Positions 27,147-38,919 are shown, counted from the stretch's first letter. The stretch: DNA of 64,000 nt from Gulbenkiania mobilis (GCA_004346645.1 SMDA01000004.1:278255-342254); one strand, 5' to 3'. The notes: a model not told the origin generated them from the sequence alone. Numbers and translations are program-made.

Positions 27147-27787
27147 CACGCAGGCTGGGCTGCTTCGGCGGCACTTTCGACCCGGTACACCAGGCCCATC
27201 TACGGATGGCGCGGGCGTTCCGCGATGAACTCGGACTGGACGAGGTGCGACTGATCCCGGCCGGCCAACCCTATCACCGCACGGCAGGCCCCCAAGCCTC
27301 GGCACAGGACAGGCTGGCGATGGTGACGCTGGCGTTGGCCGACGAGCCGGGGCTTGTTGCCGATGGCCGGGAAGTGGCACGCCTGCGACCGGCCTACACG
27401 GTGGAAACCTTGGCCGAACTGCGCTCGGAAATCGGCCCCCAGGCCGAGCTGTGGTGCCTGATCGGAGGCGACTCGCTCGAGCAACTGGACACCTGGCACC
27501 GCTGGCAGGACCTTTTGGGGCTGGCCAACATCGCGGTGGCGCTGCGCCCCGGCTTCGATGCCGAGCGCCTGCCCCCCGCAGTGGCCACGGAATGGCAGGC
27601 ACGCCAAGTCACTGATTTTTCAAAACGAACGCCTTCCGGTACAATGCGCCCCCTGGCGCTGCCACCTGTCGACGTGTCGGCCACCGACATCCGTAGCCGG
27701 CTGGCCCGTGGCGCCTCTGTCGCCGATGCGCTGCCACCGGCCGTGGCCGCCTATATTGCCCGCCACGGCCTGTACCGGACGCCCTAG
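27143..27787 (+). CDS. nadD: Nicotinate-nucleotide adenylyltransferase
   Basis: This 214-aa protein opens with CFGGTFDPVHQAHL, the nucleotidyltransferase GxFxPxHxxH motif, and ends with VSATDIRSRLARG, equivalent to the ISxTxIR motif. It makes deamido-NAD from nicotinate mononucleotide and ATP in NAD biosynthesis. It overlaps the carbonic anhydrase gene by 4 bases and is followed after 119 bases by rsfS, the usual nadD-rsfS-rlmH order. A core match of the dispersed word (27410-27418) lies inside. Confidence 0.96.
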   Translation: MTRRLGCFGGTFDPVHQAHLRMARAFRDELGLDEVRLIPAGQPYHRTAGPQASAQDRLAMVTLALADEPGLVADGREVARLRPAYTVETLAELRSEIGPQAELWCLIGGDSLEQLDTWHRWQDLLGLANIAVALRPGFDAERLPPAVATEWQARQVTDFSKRTPSGTMRPLALPPVDVSATDIRSRLARGASVADALPPAVAAYIARHGLYRTP

Positions 27788-27906
27788 GCGCACCGGCACC
27801 GAACCGGGCCACGACCCCGTGGCCCGCGCTCTTTACAGGGGACCTCTGCCGGGCACGCTCTCTGCCGCACAGCATGTCCCCGCCCAACCGAGTACACAAG
27901 GACACC

Positions 27907-28275
27907 ATGGAAGTACAAGATATTGCGAAACTGGCCGTCGAGGCCCTTGAGGACATCAAGGGCAAGGACATCATCGAGCTGGACACCACCAACCTCACTT
28001 CGCTGTTCCAGCGCATGATCGTCTGCACCGGCGACTCCAACCGCCAGGTCAAGGCCTTGGCCAACAGCGTCAGCGTGGCGCTCAAGGAAGCTGGCGTAGA
28101 GCTGGTCGGCACCGAAGGCGAGCAAAGCGGCGAGTGGGTACTGGTGGACGCCGGCGACGTGGTGGTCCATGTCATGCTGCCGGCCGTTCGCGACTACTAC
28201 GACCTCGAAGCCCTCTGGGGTGGCGAGAAGCCTTCGTTCGTACCGCCGGGCGGCAAGCCCTGGAAGGCCGTTTGA
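27907..28275 (+). CDS. rsfS: Ribosome silencing factor RsfS (Iojap family)
   Basis: This 122-aa protein has Iojap-family features: [17 protein letters not shown], the [13 protein letters not shown] stretch, [17 protein letters not shown] and YYDLEALWG. RsfS binds ribosomal protein uL14 and blocks subunit joining in stationary phase. ATG 27907 is chosen by homology; an upstream in-frame ATG at 27874 would add eleven residues unlike the family. Confidence 0.96.
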   Translation: MEVQDIAKLAVEALEDIKGKDIIELDTTNLTSLFQRMIVCTGDSNRQVKALANSVSVALKEAGVELVGTEGEQSGEWVLVDAGDVVVHVMLPAVRDYYDLEALWGGEKPSFVPPGGKPWKAV

Positions 28276-28372
28276 TGCACCCCGGGTCGGGCACGCTGTC
28301 CGACCCTTCCGTTGCACTTGCCCTTCTGTGGCCATCGCCCAGCGGGGCGCTGCGGATCACACCGTCTCACCG

Positions 28373-28843
28373 ATGAAGATTACCGTACTGGCTGTTGGCA
28401 CCAAGATGCCGCGCTGGGTGGATGAAGCCTACCGGGACTACGCCAAGCGTTTCGGCCGCGACATCAGCTTCGAGCTGAAAGAGATCAAGCCCGAGAAGCG
28501 CGGCGGCGGCGTGACCGCGGAAAAGGGCATTGCCGCCGAGCACACGCGTCTGGTGGCGGCCTTGCCCCAACGCGCCCGGCTGGTGGTGCTGGACGAGCGC
28601 GGCCGCAACTGGACCACACTGCAGCTGGCCGAGGCAATGAAGGGCTGGCAGGCCGCCGGTGACGATCTGTGCTTCGTCATCGGGGGTGCCGATGGGCTCT
28701 CTGCGGAACTCAAGGCCCGTGCCGACGTTCTATTGCAACTCTCGGCGCTGACCCTGCCGCACGGCATGGTCCGTGTTCTTCTGACCGAGCAGCTCTACCG
28801 CGCGCAGTCCATTCTGCACAACCACCCCTACCACCGCGAGTGA
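28373..28843 (+). CDS. rlmH: 23S rRNA (pseudouridine1915-N3)-methyltransferase RlmH
   Basis: This 156-aa protein (E. coli 155 aa) is a SPOUT methyltransferase: [20 protein letters not shown] at the start, FVIGGADGL as the cofactor knot, and the family C-terminus [21 protein letters not shown]. It methylates pseudouridine 1915 in helix 69 of 23S rRNA. The start at 28373 gives the exact family N-terminus. It follows rsfS by 97 bases. Confidence 0.97.
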   Translation: MKITVLAVGTKMPRWVDEAYRDYAKRFGRDISFELKEIKPEKRGGGVTAEKGIAAEHTRLVAALPQRARLVVLDERGRNWTTLQLAEAMKGWQAAGDDLCFVIGGADGLSAELKARADVLLQLSALTLPHGMVRVLLTEQLYRAQSILHNHPYHRE

Positions 28844-28923
28844 CGGGGCGCGGCCGGCCCGGGTTGAAAGCCAGTCCTTCGCCCGCAGCTAGAGAGCTCT
28901 CCCAACCGGAACCCCCTCTGCCC

Positions 28924-29667
28924 ATGAAACCACGTTTCCTGCTTGCCCTACTGGCCGGTCTGGCATTCAGCCCGATGGCCTTGGCCGATCTGTACGGCTT
29001 TGTGGACGAAGACGGCCATGTGTTTCTGGCCGATCATCAGGTGGACAGCCGCTACCAGCTCTTCAGGAAAGGGAATGGCCCCGCCGCCGCGCCCCTGGAA
29101 CTCAACACCCTGAACCGTCCCGAGGGCAAGGCCGTGGCCGGCCGGGGCCTGGCTGCCGCCATCAGGGCGCCTTCGGCCAACCCTCGCCTGAAGGCCAGCT
29201 TTTCCCGGCTGATCGCCCAGACCGCCCGCGAGCACAAGCTGGACGAAGACCTGCTGCATGCCATCGTCAACGTCGAATCCGGCTACAACGCCCAGGCCCT
29301 CTCGCCCAAGGGCGCGGTGGGGCTGATGCAGGTGATGCCGGCCACGGCCGAGCGCTTCGGTGTCACCAACCTCAACGATCCACGCCAGAACCTCAAGGCT
29401 GGCGCGCGCTACCTGCGCTTCCTGCTGTCACAGTTCGGCAATGACCTGCCGCGGGTGCTCGCGGCTTACAACGCGGGCGAAGGCGCGGTCCAGAAATATG
29501 GCAAAACGCTCCCCCCTTACCGCGAGACGCGCGATTACGTCGCCAAGGTGATGGCTTCGTATGGTCAACCCTATGCCGGCCCCGGCGCTTCCGGGCTCGA
29601 GAAAACAGTGGGCCGCAAGAAGCCGGGCGGACGTGTAAGTTTTACCATTTCCCCGGACGCACTCTAA
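28924..29667 (+). CDS. Secreted lytic transglycosylase (SLT domain) with N-terminal DUF4124-like segment
   Basis: This 247-aa protein has a signal peptide ending MALA. It is followed by DLYGFVDEDGHVFLADHQVD, resembling the DUF4124 motif often joined to SLT domains. The SLT/LysM-free catalytic domain (about 95-215) carries the catalytic Glu in NVESGYN plus GAVGLMQVMPATAERFGV and AAYNAGEGAVQKYG. It cleaves peptidoglycan glycan strands in the periplasm. The start at 28924 is set by the signal peptide. A dispersed-word copy (29172-29181) encodes SANP between the two parts. A strong terminator follows. Confidence 0.92.
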   Translation: MKPRFLLALLAGLAFSPMALADLYGFVDEDGHVFLADHQVDSRYQLFRKGNGPAAAPLELNTLNRPEGKAVAGRGLAAAIRAPSANPRLKASFSRLIAQTAREHKLDEDLLHAIVNVESGYNAQALSPKGAVGLMQVMPATAERFGVTNLNDPRQNLKAGARYLRFLLSQFGNDLPRVLAAYNAGEGAVQKYGKTLPPYRETRDYVAKVMASYGQPYAGPGASGLEKTVGRKKPGGRVSFTISPDAL

Positions 29668-29695
29668 GCGGCGAGCTGTTTGGCTCCTGCGCACG

Positions 29696-29740
29696 AAAAC
29701 GGGCGCCCTCCCTAGTCGGAGGCGCCCGTTTACATTATTT
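29696..29740 (+). terminator. Intrinsic terminator after the lytic transglycosylase gene
   Basis: A GC-rich stem (AAACGGGCGCC at 29697-29707 against 29721-29731, 11 bp) is followed by TTTACATTATTTTT on the plus strand. The A run before it allows it to work on the minus strand as well. Confidence 0.88.
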
Positions 29741-29800
29741 TTCCCTTTTTAAACAGACGCTTGCGTGCCAGGACAGCACCATTTCGGCCCTGCACACAAG

Positions 29801-29833
29801 GAAAACCCCCAGCCGGGGGAAATCGGCTGGGGG
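29801..29833 (-). terminator. Terminator-like hairpin (minus strand)
   Basis: A stem of about ten pairs (CCCCCAGCCG at 29806-29815 with 29824-29833) is followed on the minus strand by TTTTCC. It could end transcription from the orphan gene at 29993-30310. Confidence 0.65.
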
Positions 29834-29939
29834 CGCATCCACAGTCAAATCGGGAGGGGTAAAGCGGGCAATGGCTTAGGCAACGCTTCGGCCAACCCTA
29901 CCACCGGTAAACCTTACCGGCCCCTTCCGCGGGCGTACC

Positions 29940-29973
29940 CCGCTGTCCCGCCCTCAGGCAGGACAGCGGTTTT
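29940..29973 (+). terminator. Terminator-like hairpin (plus strand)
   Basis: CCGCTGTCC at 29940-29948 pairs with GGACAGCGG at 29961-29969, followed by TTTT. A smaller ACCGGTAA/TTACCGG hairpin sits just before at 29903-29920, and a dispersed-word copy at 29887-29896. No transcript that it would terminate is evident between the previous terminator and this one, so a small RNA or a lost gene is possible. Confidence 0.6.
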
Positions 29974-29992
29974 CGCCAGCAGAATCATGATC

Positions 29993-30310
29993 TTAGAGGC
30001 GAACGCCTAGCAGGTCGCCTAGCGGTTCCGCGATGTCGCGGTACATGGCCTTGTGATTGAACACCCCGAGAAAGCCGGGGAAGTCTTCAGGAGATTGTAA
30101 AATTTGCCGAGCCTTGCGCGAAGTGAGCTTGTGCAGGCGCAGAATGCGACCATCCCAGTGAACGAGACGCGAGTCTTCCGCCAGCAGCAGTACGTCCAGC
30201 GCCTGATGGACCAGCTCTACGAGCACGATCTTGCTGCGGGTACGGCCTTCTGCCACGCAGATGGGGTTGAAAGCCTGTACAACGGGGAGAGTCATCGAGG
30301 CGGACTGCAT
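29993..30310 (-). CDS. Orphan protein of unknown function
   Basis: This frame of about 105 residues starts MQSASMTLPVVQAF and ends EPLGDLLGVRL. The base composition (near 52% G+C) is lower than that of its neighbours, and codon use is less biased, which suggests acquisition from elsewhere. The product looks globular, with VELVHQALDVLLLAEDSRLVHW and LHKLTSRKARQILQSPEDFP. I recognise no family. The start is uncertain: ATG 30310 has GTAAGAG close upstream, ATG 30295 is an alternative, and an upstream start at 30412 would give 139 aa. It is flanked by hairpins on both sides. Confidence 0.55.
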   Translation of the reverse strand: MQSASMTLPVVQAFNPICVAEGRTRSKIVLVELVHQALDVLLLAEDSRLVHWDGRILRLHKLTSRKARQILQSPEDFPGFLGVFNHKAMYRDIAEPLGDLLGVRL

Positions 30311-30428
30311 ACTCTTACCAACCTTTCTTCCTAATGCCTGTGGGAGCATTTGTGTAATTTCAGAGCCAGACGAGCGGCACGCGATGGCGTGTGTGCACGC
30401 ATAAATGAGCAATTACCGTGCCCGATCT

Positions 30429-30466
30429 GAAAAAAGAAAGAAAAAGCCACGAAGGATTTCGTGGCT
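30429..30466 (-). terminator. Intrinsic terminator after holA
   Basis: AGCCACGAA (30445-30453) pairs with TTCGTGGCT (30458-30466) around a 4-base loop, followed on the minus strand by a long T-rich tract (A-rich on plus, 30429-30445). It lies about 30 bases past the holA stop. Confidence 0.88.
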
Positions 30467-30497
30467 GGCAGTAAATGGCAGGGCCCGCAGGCCGACG

Positions 30498-31502
30498 TCA
30501 GCTTGCCAGGCGCACGCCCAGGGCGCGCAGTGCAAACCAGGCCTCGCCCGGCTCAATGCCCTTGATGATGCGGTCGATGCGTGCGCACTCCGCCCATGCT
30601 TCCATCAGGGCCCGGGGGCCCAACCGCGCCAGCGCTGGCTCGGCCAGGCGCTGCTTCTCCCCCCACAGCTTGAGTTCGCGCGCCATTTCGCGCACCGTAC
30701 GGCCCGCCTTGCGCCCTTGGCGCAGACGGATCAGCGTGCGCACTTCCTCGGTCAACGCCCACAGCACCAGTACCGGCGCCTCTCCTTCAGCGGCCAGGCC
30801 GTCGATCATGCGCACCGTGCGCGGTACGTCACCGGCGAGCCAGGCTTCCGAGAGCTGGAAGACATCGAAGCGTGCCACATCGGCCACTGCTTCGGCCAAG
30901 GTGGTCAGGCTCAGCTCGCCAGGCGGATGCAGCAGGCCCAGTTTGTCGATCTCCTGACGTGCTGCCAGGAGGTTGCCCTCGACCCGGTCGACGAAAAAAG
31001 CAAGCGCCTCCGGGGTCATGGACTGCTTCTGAGCCGCCAGTCGCCGCGCCACCCAGGCAGGCAGGTCGGTGCGGCTGACGGGACGTGCTTCCACCACCAC
31101 CGCCCCCTTCTCGAGCGCGGTGAACCACTTGCTGGAGAGCTGGGTGCGTTCCAGCTTGGGCAGGGTGACCAGCGTCACCGTGTCGGCGGGCGGATGCGCG
31201 ACCAGGCGCACCAGTGCCTCACTGCCTTCGGCGCCGGGCTTGCCTGAGGGAATGCGCACTTCGAGAAGGCGCAGGCTGGCAAAGAGCGACAGGCTGTCCG
31301 CTGCACCTGCAAGCTGCGACCAGTCGAAGTCACCCTCGGCGGTCAACACCTCACGTTCGGCATACCCCGCCTGGCGGGCAGCCTCACGAATGGCATCCGC
31401 CGCCTCCAGCGCCAGCAGCGCCTCCTCCCCGTGGATCAGGTAAAGCGGGGCCAGCCCTCTAGCCAGCAGCCCCGGCAGCGCCTCAGGGCTGGCTTGTGGC
31501 AT
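30498..31502 (-). CDS. holA: DNA polymerase III delta subunit
   Basis: This 334-aa protein (E. coli HolA is 343 aa) is the clamp-loader delta subunit that opens the beta sliding clamp. Features are PLYLIHGEEALLALEAADAI at the N-terminus, the beta-clamp-contacting LSLFASLRLLEVRIPSGKPG region, and the helical C-terminal collar domain (LVLWALTEEVRTLIRLRQGR). ATG 31502 overlaps the lptE stop by 20 bases, the common lptE-holA arrangement. A core match of the dispersed word is at 30891-30899. Confidence 0.95.
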   Translation of the reverse strand: MPQASPEALPGLLARGLAPLYLIHGEEALLALEAADAIREAARQAGYAEREVLTAEGDFDWSQLAGAADSLSLFASLRLLEVRIPSGKPGAEGSEALVRLVAHPPADTVTLVTLPKLERTQLSSKWFTALEKGAVVVEARPVSRTDLPAWVARRLAAQKQSMTPEALAFFVDRVEGNLLAARQEIDKLGLLHPPGELSLTTLAEAVADVARFDVFQLSEAWLAGDVPRTVRMIDGLAAEGEAPVLVLWALTEEVRTLIRLRQGRKAGRTVREMARELKLWGEKQRLAEPALARLGPRALMEAWAECARIDRIIKGIEPGEAWFALRALGVRLAS

Positions 31503-32025
31503 GCGCGGTCCCGACCGGCTGCGGCATGTCAGGACGAAGGAAGGACAGCCGGGTGACGATCTGCTCGGCGGCGTCGCGGCGCATGTCGTTCCACAGCATC
31601 GCCTCTTCTTGCTCCTTACCCAAGATATCCTTGTCGGAGTAGCCCATTTCACGGCGGACGACGATGGTCATTGGCGCACCGTAGCGTTCGCCGTTCTTGA
31701 GCAGCTCGGCGCTGACACGGTAGGTCAGCTGGTATTCGTTGACCTTGCCGCCGCGGTTGATGGTGAGGATGTCCCGGGCACTGGCCTCGCCGTACACCCG
31801 CAGCACTGCCTCGGCGCCCTTGGCCTGCGGCCAGAGCTGCACGCGTTCGTCACGGCGCAGAGTAGTGAGCAGGGCATCGCCCAGCGTCACATTCTCCAGC
31901 GATACGAACAGTGCGGTGAATGGCAGCGGCCGGGCCGGGCCCGACAGGCCCCGAAGATGGAAGCCGCAGGCCGAGAGGCCGACCATCACCAATACGGCGA
32001 AGGTCCACTGCATCAGACGGGTCAT
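31483..32025 (-). CDS. lptE: LPS-assembly lipoprotein LptE
   Basis: This 180-aa lipoprotein has the lipobox GLSAC (Cys20) followed by GFHLRG, typical of LptE/RlpB. It plugs the LptD barrel and is required for lipopolysaccharide export to the outer leaflet. ATG 32025 follows AGGAGA at 32032-32037. The leuS terminator T run directly abuts this ribosome-binding site. It overlaps holA by 20 bases. Confidence 0.95.
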   Translation of the reverse strand: MTRLMQWTFAVLVMVGLSACGFHLRGLSGPARPLPFTALFVSLENVTLGDALLTTLRRDERVQLWPQAKGAEAVLRVYGEASARDILTINRGGKVNEYQLTYRVSAELLKNGERYGAPMTIVVRREMGYSDKDILGKEQEEAMLWNDMRRDAAEQIVTRLSFLRPDMPQPVGTAHATSQP

Positions 32026-32038
32026 GCGTCGTCTCCTG

Positions 32039-32063
32039 AAAAAAAGGCCGGGTTGCCCCGGCC
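32039..32063 (-). terminator. Terminator between leuS and lptE, abutting the lptE ribosome-binding site
   Basis: GGCCGGG at 32046-32052 pairs with CCCGGCC at 32057-32063 (sequence read on either strand), followed on the minus strand by seven T (A run 32039-32045). The AGGAGA of lptE begins one base later. It would end or attenuate transcription coming from leuS into lptE-holA. Confidence 0.8.
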
Positions 32064-32079
32064 CGGGCCGCACTGCGGC

Positions 32080-35637
<3,558 letters not shown>

Positions 35638-35638
<1 letters not shown>

Positions 35639-36096
35639 CACAGCACTTCTTCCATGAGGTAGTTCCATTCCTGCGCCGTCACCGGCATGACGGACAGCCG
35701 GTTGCCACGGCGCAGCACCACCATGTCGGCCAGGGCAGGATGCCGGCGCAGCTCGGCCGGCGACACCAGCGGCGTGCGCGCCACGAAACGTACCGACACG
35801 CTCAACCAGCGGGGACTGGATGGGTCGGAACGGGGGTCGAAGTAGGGGCTGCCGGGGTCGAACTGGCTGCTGTCCGGCCCGGCCGCAGCCACGATTTCGG
35901 CCAACCCTGCAATGCCCGGGCGCGGGCAGGAGGAGTGCCAGAACAGCAGCCGGTCACCCGGTTGCATGAGGTCGCGCATATAGTTGCGTGCCTGATAGTT
36001 GCGCACGCCGGTCCATTCGAAAGCCTGCGCCGGCGCGGCAGCCAGGTCGTCGATGGAGAGGTCGTCGGGTTCGGATTTCATCAGCCAGTAGCGCAC
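35638..36096 (-). CDS. EVE-domain protein (PUA-like, modified-base reader fold)
   Basis: This 152-aa protein begins RYWLMKSEPDDLSIDDL and contains FEWTGVRNYQARNYMRDLMQPGDRLLFWHS and GIAGLAEIV, the EVE domain core. EVE domains are related to YTH and PUA folds and are suspected to bind modified RNA or DNA bases. The start is a GTG at 36096; the next ATG would remove the conserved RYWL. It is coupled to the TauE-like gene downstream. A dispersed-word copy is at 35896-35905. Confidence 0.92.
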
Positions 36097-36149
36097 GGCT
36101 CGGCCCGGAAAGAAAAAGGGAGCTGCCGATTGTGGCCGGCCAGGCGGCT

Positions 36150-36785
36150 TTATGCAATCGGGGCGGACACCGGCGCTACGGCAGGCAAAGGTCGGCCGAA
36201 CCGCCAGCAGCCGGACTCGGTGACAAGGTAGTCAAGGCGGATGTCCCAAGGTTCACGCGGGAGGACGGACACCCGCTGGCAGTCGTAGGCCACCCCCACG
36301 AGCAGGGGCTTGCGGAAATGGCGCCGGCGGGCCAGGTAAGCCAGCGTCGCGTCGTAGAAGCCGCCACCCTGTCCCATACGGTAGCCGGACGCGTCCACGC
36401 CCAAAAGCGGCACGAACAGCACGTCCAGACGCTCAGCGCGCCGGCGCGGGCCATCGTACTCGGGAATGCGGTAGCGGGGATGCAGGTACCAGCGGTCCTG
36501 CGCGCCCAGCGCGGAGAACCACAGTCGTCGGCCACGTGCCGGGATCACCGGCAGGAACAGTCGCGCCCCTCGAAAGAGTGCCTCGCTCATCAGCGGCTCC
36601 AGATCAAGTTCCGAACCGCACGCCAGGTACGCGCCCAGCCGTCGGCCGCGACCGATGAAACGACGGGCGTGGCGGGCGACGGCCAATGCGGCGCGGCGGC
36701 GTTCGGCAGCCGTGAGCGCCATGCGTCGGCGGCGCAGCGTCCGGCGCAGGCTGGCTTTGTCAGGGGGGGGAGAGGTGTCGTGCAT
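36150..36785 (-). CDS. fau: 5-formyltetrahydrofolate cyclo-ligase
   Basis: This 211-aa protein (YgfA/Fau family) starts with a basic KASLRRTLRRRRMAL helix and contains DVLFVPLLGVDASGYRMGQGGGFYDATLA, the substrate/ATP-binding signature. It converts 5-formyl-THF to methenyl-THF. It lies just downstream of the 6S RNA candidate, the same order as zapA-ssrS-ygfA in E. coli. Confidence 0.93.
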   Translation of the reverse strand: MHDTSPPPDKASLRRTLRRRRMALTAAERRRAALAVARHARRFIGRGRRLGAYLACGSELDLEPLMSEALFRGARLFLPVIPARGRRLWFSALGAQDRWYLHPRYRIPEYDGPRRRAERLDVLFVPLLGVDASGYRMGQGGGFYDATLAYLARRRHFRKPLLVGVAYDCQRVSVLPREPWDIRLDYLVTESGCWRFGRPLPAVAPVSAPIA

Positions 36786-36805
36786 GACCGCAGGGAGGAA
36801 TGGGG

Positions 36806-36984
36806 ATCCCCCCGCGAGTGTCGTTCTGGCGTAATCCGCTTGAACCCTGTTTCCAGGGGGTCGCCGGCCTCGCGCTTCGGGCGCATCCCGGAGGACGCGA
36901 CGCACCTGCGCAGCAGATGCTAGCAACCAAGCGAACGCATTGGTTCAAAGGAATTATGTGCCATCACGTACACCGCAGGGGGAT
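36806..36984 (-). ncRNA. ssrS: 6S RNA candidate
   Basis: Between zapA and fau, where 6S RNA sits in most proteobacteria, the minus strand can fold into one long rod. Its ends 36970-36984 and 36806-36821 form a terminal helix of about 15 bp with one bulge. The rod continues through GTGATGGC/GCCAGAAC, TAATTCC/GGATTA and TTGAACC/GGTTCAA pairings. The GGTTCAAG-GGATTACGCC segment resembles the 3' half of E. coli 6S. The length of about 179 nt fits. 6S RNA binds sigma-70 RNA polymerase in stationary phase by mimicking an open promoter. Ends and the central bubble are not certain. Confidence 0.66.
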
Positions 36985-37002
36985 TTAAACGAAACCCGCG
37001 GT

Positions 37003-37320
37003 TCAGGCCTGCCCGGAGACCGGGCGGACCGTGCCGAGCGCAGCGTCGGCTGCATCGGCCATGGAACGAATCTTACGCTGAAACTGGGCCATTTCCAAGC
37101 CTTCGCCTAGGTTTGTTTTAAGCAAATCATGGGCAATGTTCAGCGCAGCCATGATCGCGATCTTGTCTGCATCCACGATGCGACCATGTGATTGTATGGT
37201 AGCAATTTTCTCGCCCAGAAGGCGAACGGCTTCTTCGAGAGTCTCGCGTTCGCTGGGGGGGGTGGCAATGGTGAAATGGCGACCCAGCAGCGAAACTTCA
37301 ACCTGCACGGTATCACTCAT
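37003..37320 (-). CDS. zapA: Cell division protein ZapA
   Basis: This 105-aa protein has the ZapA core VSLLGRHFTIATPPSERETLEEAVRLLGEKIA and DKIAIMAALNIAHDLL. It binds FtsZ filaments and stabilises the Z ring. It overlaps the upstream coiled-coil gene by 8 bases and lies immediately upstream of the 6S RNA candidate. Confidence 0.95.
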   Translation of the reverse strand: MSDTVQVEVSLLGRHFTIATPPSERETLEEAVRLLGEKIATIQSHGRIVDADKIAIMAALNIAHDLLKTNLGEGLEMAQFQRKIRSMADAADAALGTVRPVSGQA

Positions 37321-37522
37321 GGGTTTCCTCCGCAGCCGGCAGCCGTTCGATCAGGCCGGCCACACGGCGACGCGTGTCCTCCAGACGGAACTGCAGTTCG
37401 GCATTGTCCTTGAGCGCGCGGGCGAGCGCCTCGGCAAAACGGCCGTTCTGGGTTTCGAGTTCGGCAATGCGCGCGATCAGCGCCTGCACCCGTGTTTCCA
37501 GATATTCGAGTTCGTGTTCCAT
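37313..37522 (-). CDS. Small coiled-coil protein of the TIGR02449/ZapB-like type
   Basis: This 69-aa protein is almost entirely one heptad-patterned coiled coil (EYLETRVQALIARIAELETQ...ALKDNAELQFRLEDTRRRVAGLIERLP). Proteins of this type sit directly upstream of zapA in many beta- and gammaproteobacteria and are assumed to act in division with it. ATG 37522 was chosen; an upstream ATG at 37540 would add six residues. It overlaps zapA by 8 bases. Confidence 0.82.
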   Translation of the reverse strand: MEHELEYLETRVQALIARIAELETQNGRFAEALARALKDNAELQFRLEDTRRRVAGLIERLPAAEETHE

Positions 37523-37544
37523 GGGCGCGAGGATAGCCAAGCCA

Positions 37545-38402
37545 TCAGGGCGGCGTCAAACCCGGGCGGGACCGCACCGCATCAATGCGCCGGCAGAGCT
37601 CGGCCGCCCCTTCAGCCAGCCGGGGACCTGGGCGGCTGACGGGGTCGGCGGCCACCACGAACCGTTGTCCGCGCGCTACAGCGGGCCAGGCATCCCAGCG
37701 CCGTAGCGGGGCCGGATCGGTGGCAACGATCACCTCGGGGCGTGCCGCCACCACGGCCTCCAGGCTGACCTGGGGGGCAGGCAGGGACAGCCGGCCAAAG
37801 ACGTTGATGCCGCCGCACAGTCGGATCAGCGAGCCGACGAAGCTCTGGTCGCTAACAGTAAAGAGAGGCGCTTCGCCGATCTGGAAGAACACCCGCACCG
37901 GCCGCCGGTGCGCGTAGGTGCGCTCCAGCGCCGTCAGCCGTTCGCGGTACTGGCGCGCAGCCACCTCCGCCTGGGGGGCACTACCGGCGAGCGTGCCCAG
38001 GGCGACCAGTTCGCGCGCGACGTCCGGCAAGGCCAGCGGATGGCTGATAAACACTGGAATGCCCAGATCTTCCAGCCGGGCGATATCGCGGGGCGAGGTA
38101 CCGTCACGCCAAACCACCACCAGATCGGGGCGCAGCCGCAGCACCGCTTCCAGGCTGATGCCGCTCAGGCCACCCACCTTGGGCAGGCGCTGCGCGGCGG
38201 GGGGCCAGTTGCTGTAGTCGACCACGCCCACCACCCGGGGCCCTGCCCCGGCCGCGAACAGCAGTTCGGTTGCGTGCGGGGCGAGGGAAACGATGCGACT
38301 GGCGGGGCGCGCGAGCGCGAGACGCCTGCCGGTGCCGTCCACGGCATCCAGCGCCAGGGCTGGCAGGCAGGCTAGCGACAACAGCAACAACAGGGACCTC
38401 AT
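37545..38402 (-). CDS. btuF: Cobalamin-binding periplasmic protein (BtuF type)
   Basis: This 285-aa class III substrate-binding protein has a signal peptide (LLLLLSLACLPALALDA). It contains the BtuF/FhuD pattern RIVSLAPHATELLFAAGAGPRVVGVVDYSNWP and LRPDLVVVWRDG. It would carry vitamin B12 or a precursor to an ABC importer, which is not encoded in this window. It overlaps cobU by 4 bases and lies in the riboswitch-controlled btuB operon, which supports the cobalamin assignment. Confidence 0.9.
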   Translation of the reverse strand: MRSLLLLLSLACLPALALDAVDGTGRRLALARPASRIVSLAPHATELLFAAGAGPRVVGVVDYSNWPPAAQRLPKVGGLSGISLEAVLRLRPDLVVVWRDGTSPRDIARLEDLGIPVFISHPLALPDVARELVALGTLAGSAPQAEVAARQYRERLTALERTYAHRRPVRVFFQIGEAPLFTVSDQSFVGSLIRLCGGINVFGRLSLPAPQVSLEAVVAARPEVIVATDPAPLRRWDAWPAVARGQRFVVAADPVSRPGPRLAEGAAELCRRIDAVRSRPGLTPP

Positions 38403-38917
38403 TTCAGCTCCAGGGGCAAACCGCAGGTGACCAGTGTCGCACGGTCAGCCAGGGCGGCCACGGCCTGGTTGAGCCGACCCAGTTCGTCGACAAAAAGACG
38501 GCTGGCGGCACCCAAGGGCACCACCCCCCAGCCGATCTCGTTGGTGACCACGAGCACCGTGCCCGGCAGGCGCACCAGCGTGGCCAGCAGGGCGGCGCGG
38601 GCCCACGCGTAGGCCTCGCTGTCGAAGCCGGACACGTCGTCGAGGAAGCGCATCAGCCACATACCCAGGCAGTCCACCAGCAGCACGCCGTCGGGACGGG
38701 CGTGCTGCGACAGGGCTTCGGCCAAGCCTTGTCCCGTCTCGACCACCTGCCAGCCCGCAGGCCGGCGGGCGCGGTGTGCCGCTACACGGGCGGCGAACTC
38801 GGTATCGCGCACATCGGCCGTAACCAGACAGCTGACCGGCCCGCCATGGCGGCCAGCCAAGGTCTCGGCCAGGGCGCTCTTGCCCGAGCGTGCCCCGCCC
38901 GTTATCAGGTGCAGCAT
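38399..38917 (-). CDS. cobU: Adenosylcobinamide kinase / adenosylcobinamide-phosphate guanylyltransferase
   Basis: This 172-aa protein starts LHLITGGARSGKSALAETLA (P-loop GARSGKS) and contains GVLLVDCLGMWLMRFL and VLVVTNEIGWGVVP, all CobU/CobP motifs. It phosphorylates adenosylcobinamide and attaches GMP in nucleotide-loop assembly. It starts 2 bases after btuB ends and overlaps btuF by 4 bases, so it shares the riboswitch. Confidence 0.95.
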   Translation of the reverse strand: MLHLITGGARSGKSALAETLAGRHGGPVSCLVTADVRDTEFAARVAAHRARRPAGWQVVETGQGLAEALSQHARPDGVLLVDCLGMWLMRFLDDVSGFDSEAYAWARAALLATLVRLPGTVLVVTNEIGWGVVPLGAASRLFVDELGRLNQAVAALADRATLVTCGLPLELK

Positions 38918-38919
38918 GC

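Noticed and set aside
27340..27348. Near matches of the repeated word such as TTGGCCGAC (27340, 45384) and CTGGCCGAA
   Set aside because: They differ by one base from the core and occur at the rate expected for common Leu-Ala-Asp/Glu codon runs, so they were left out of the count.
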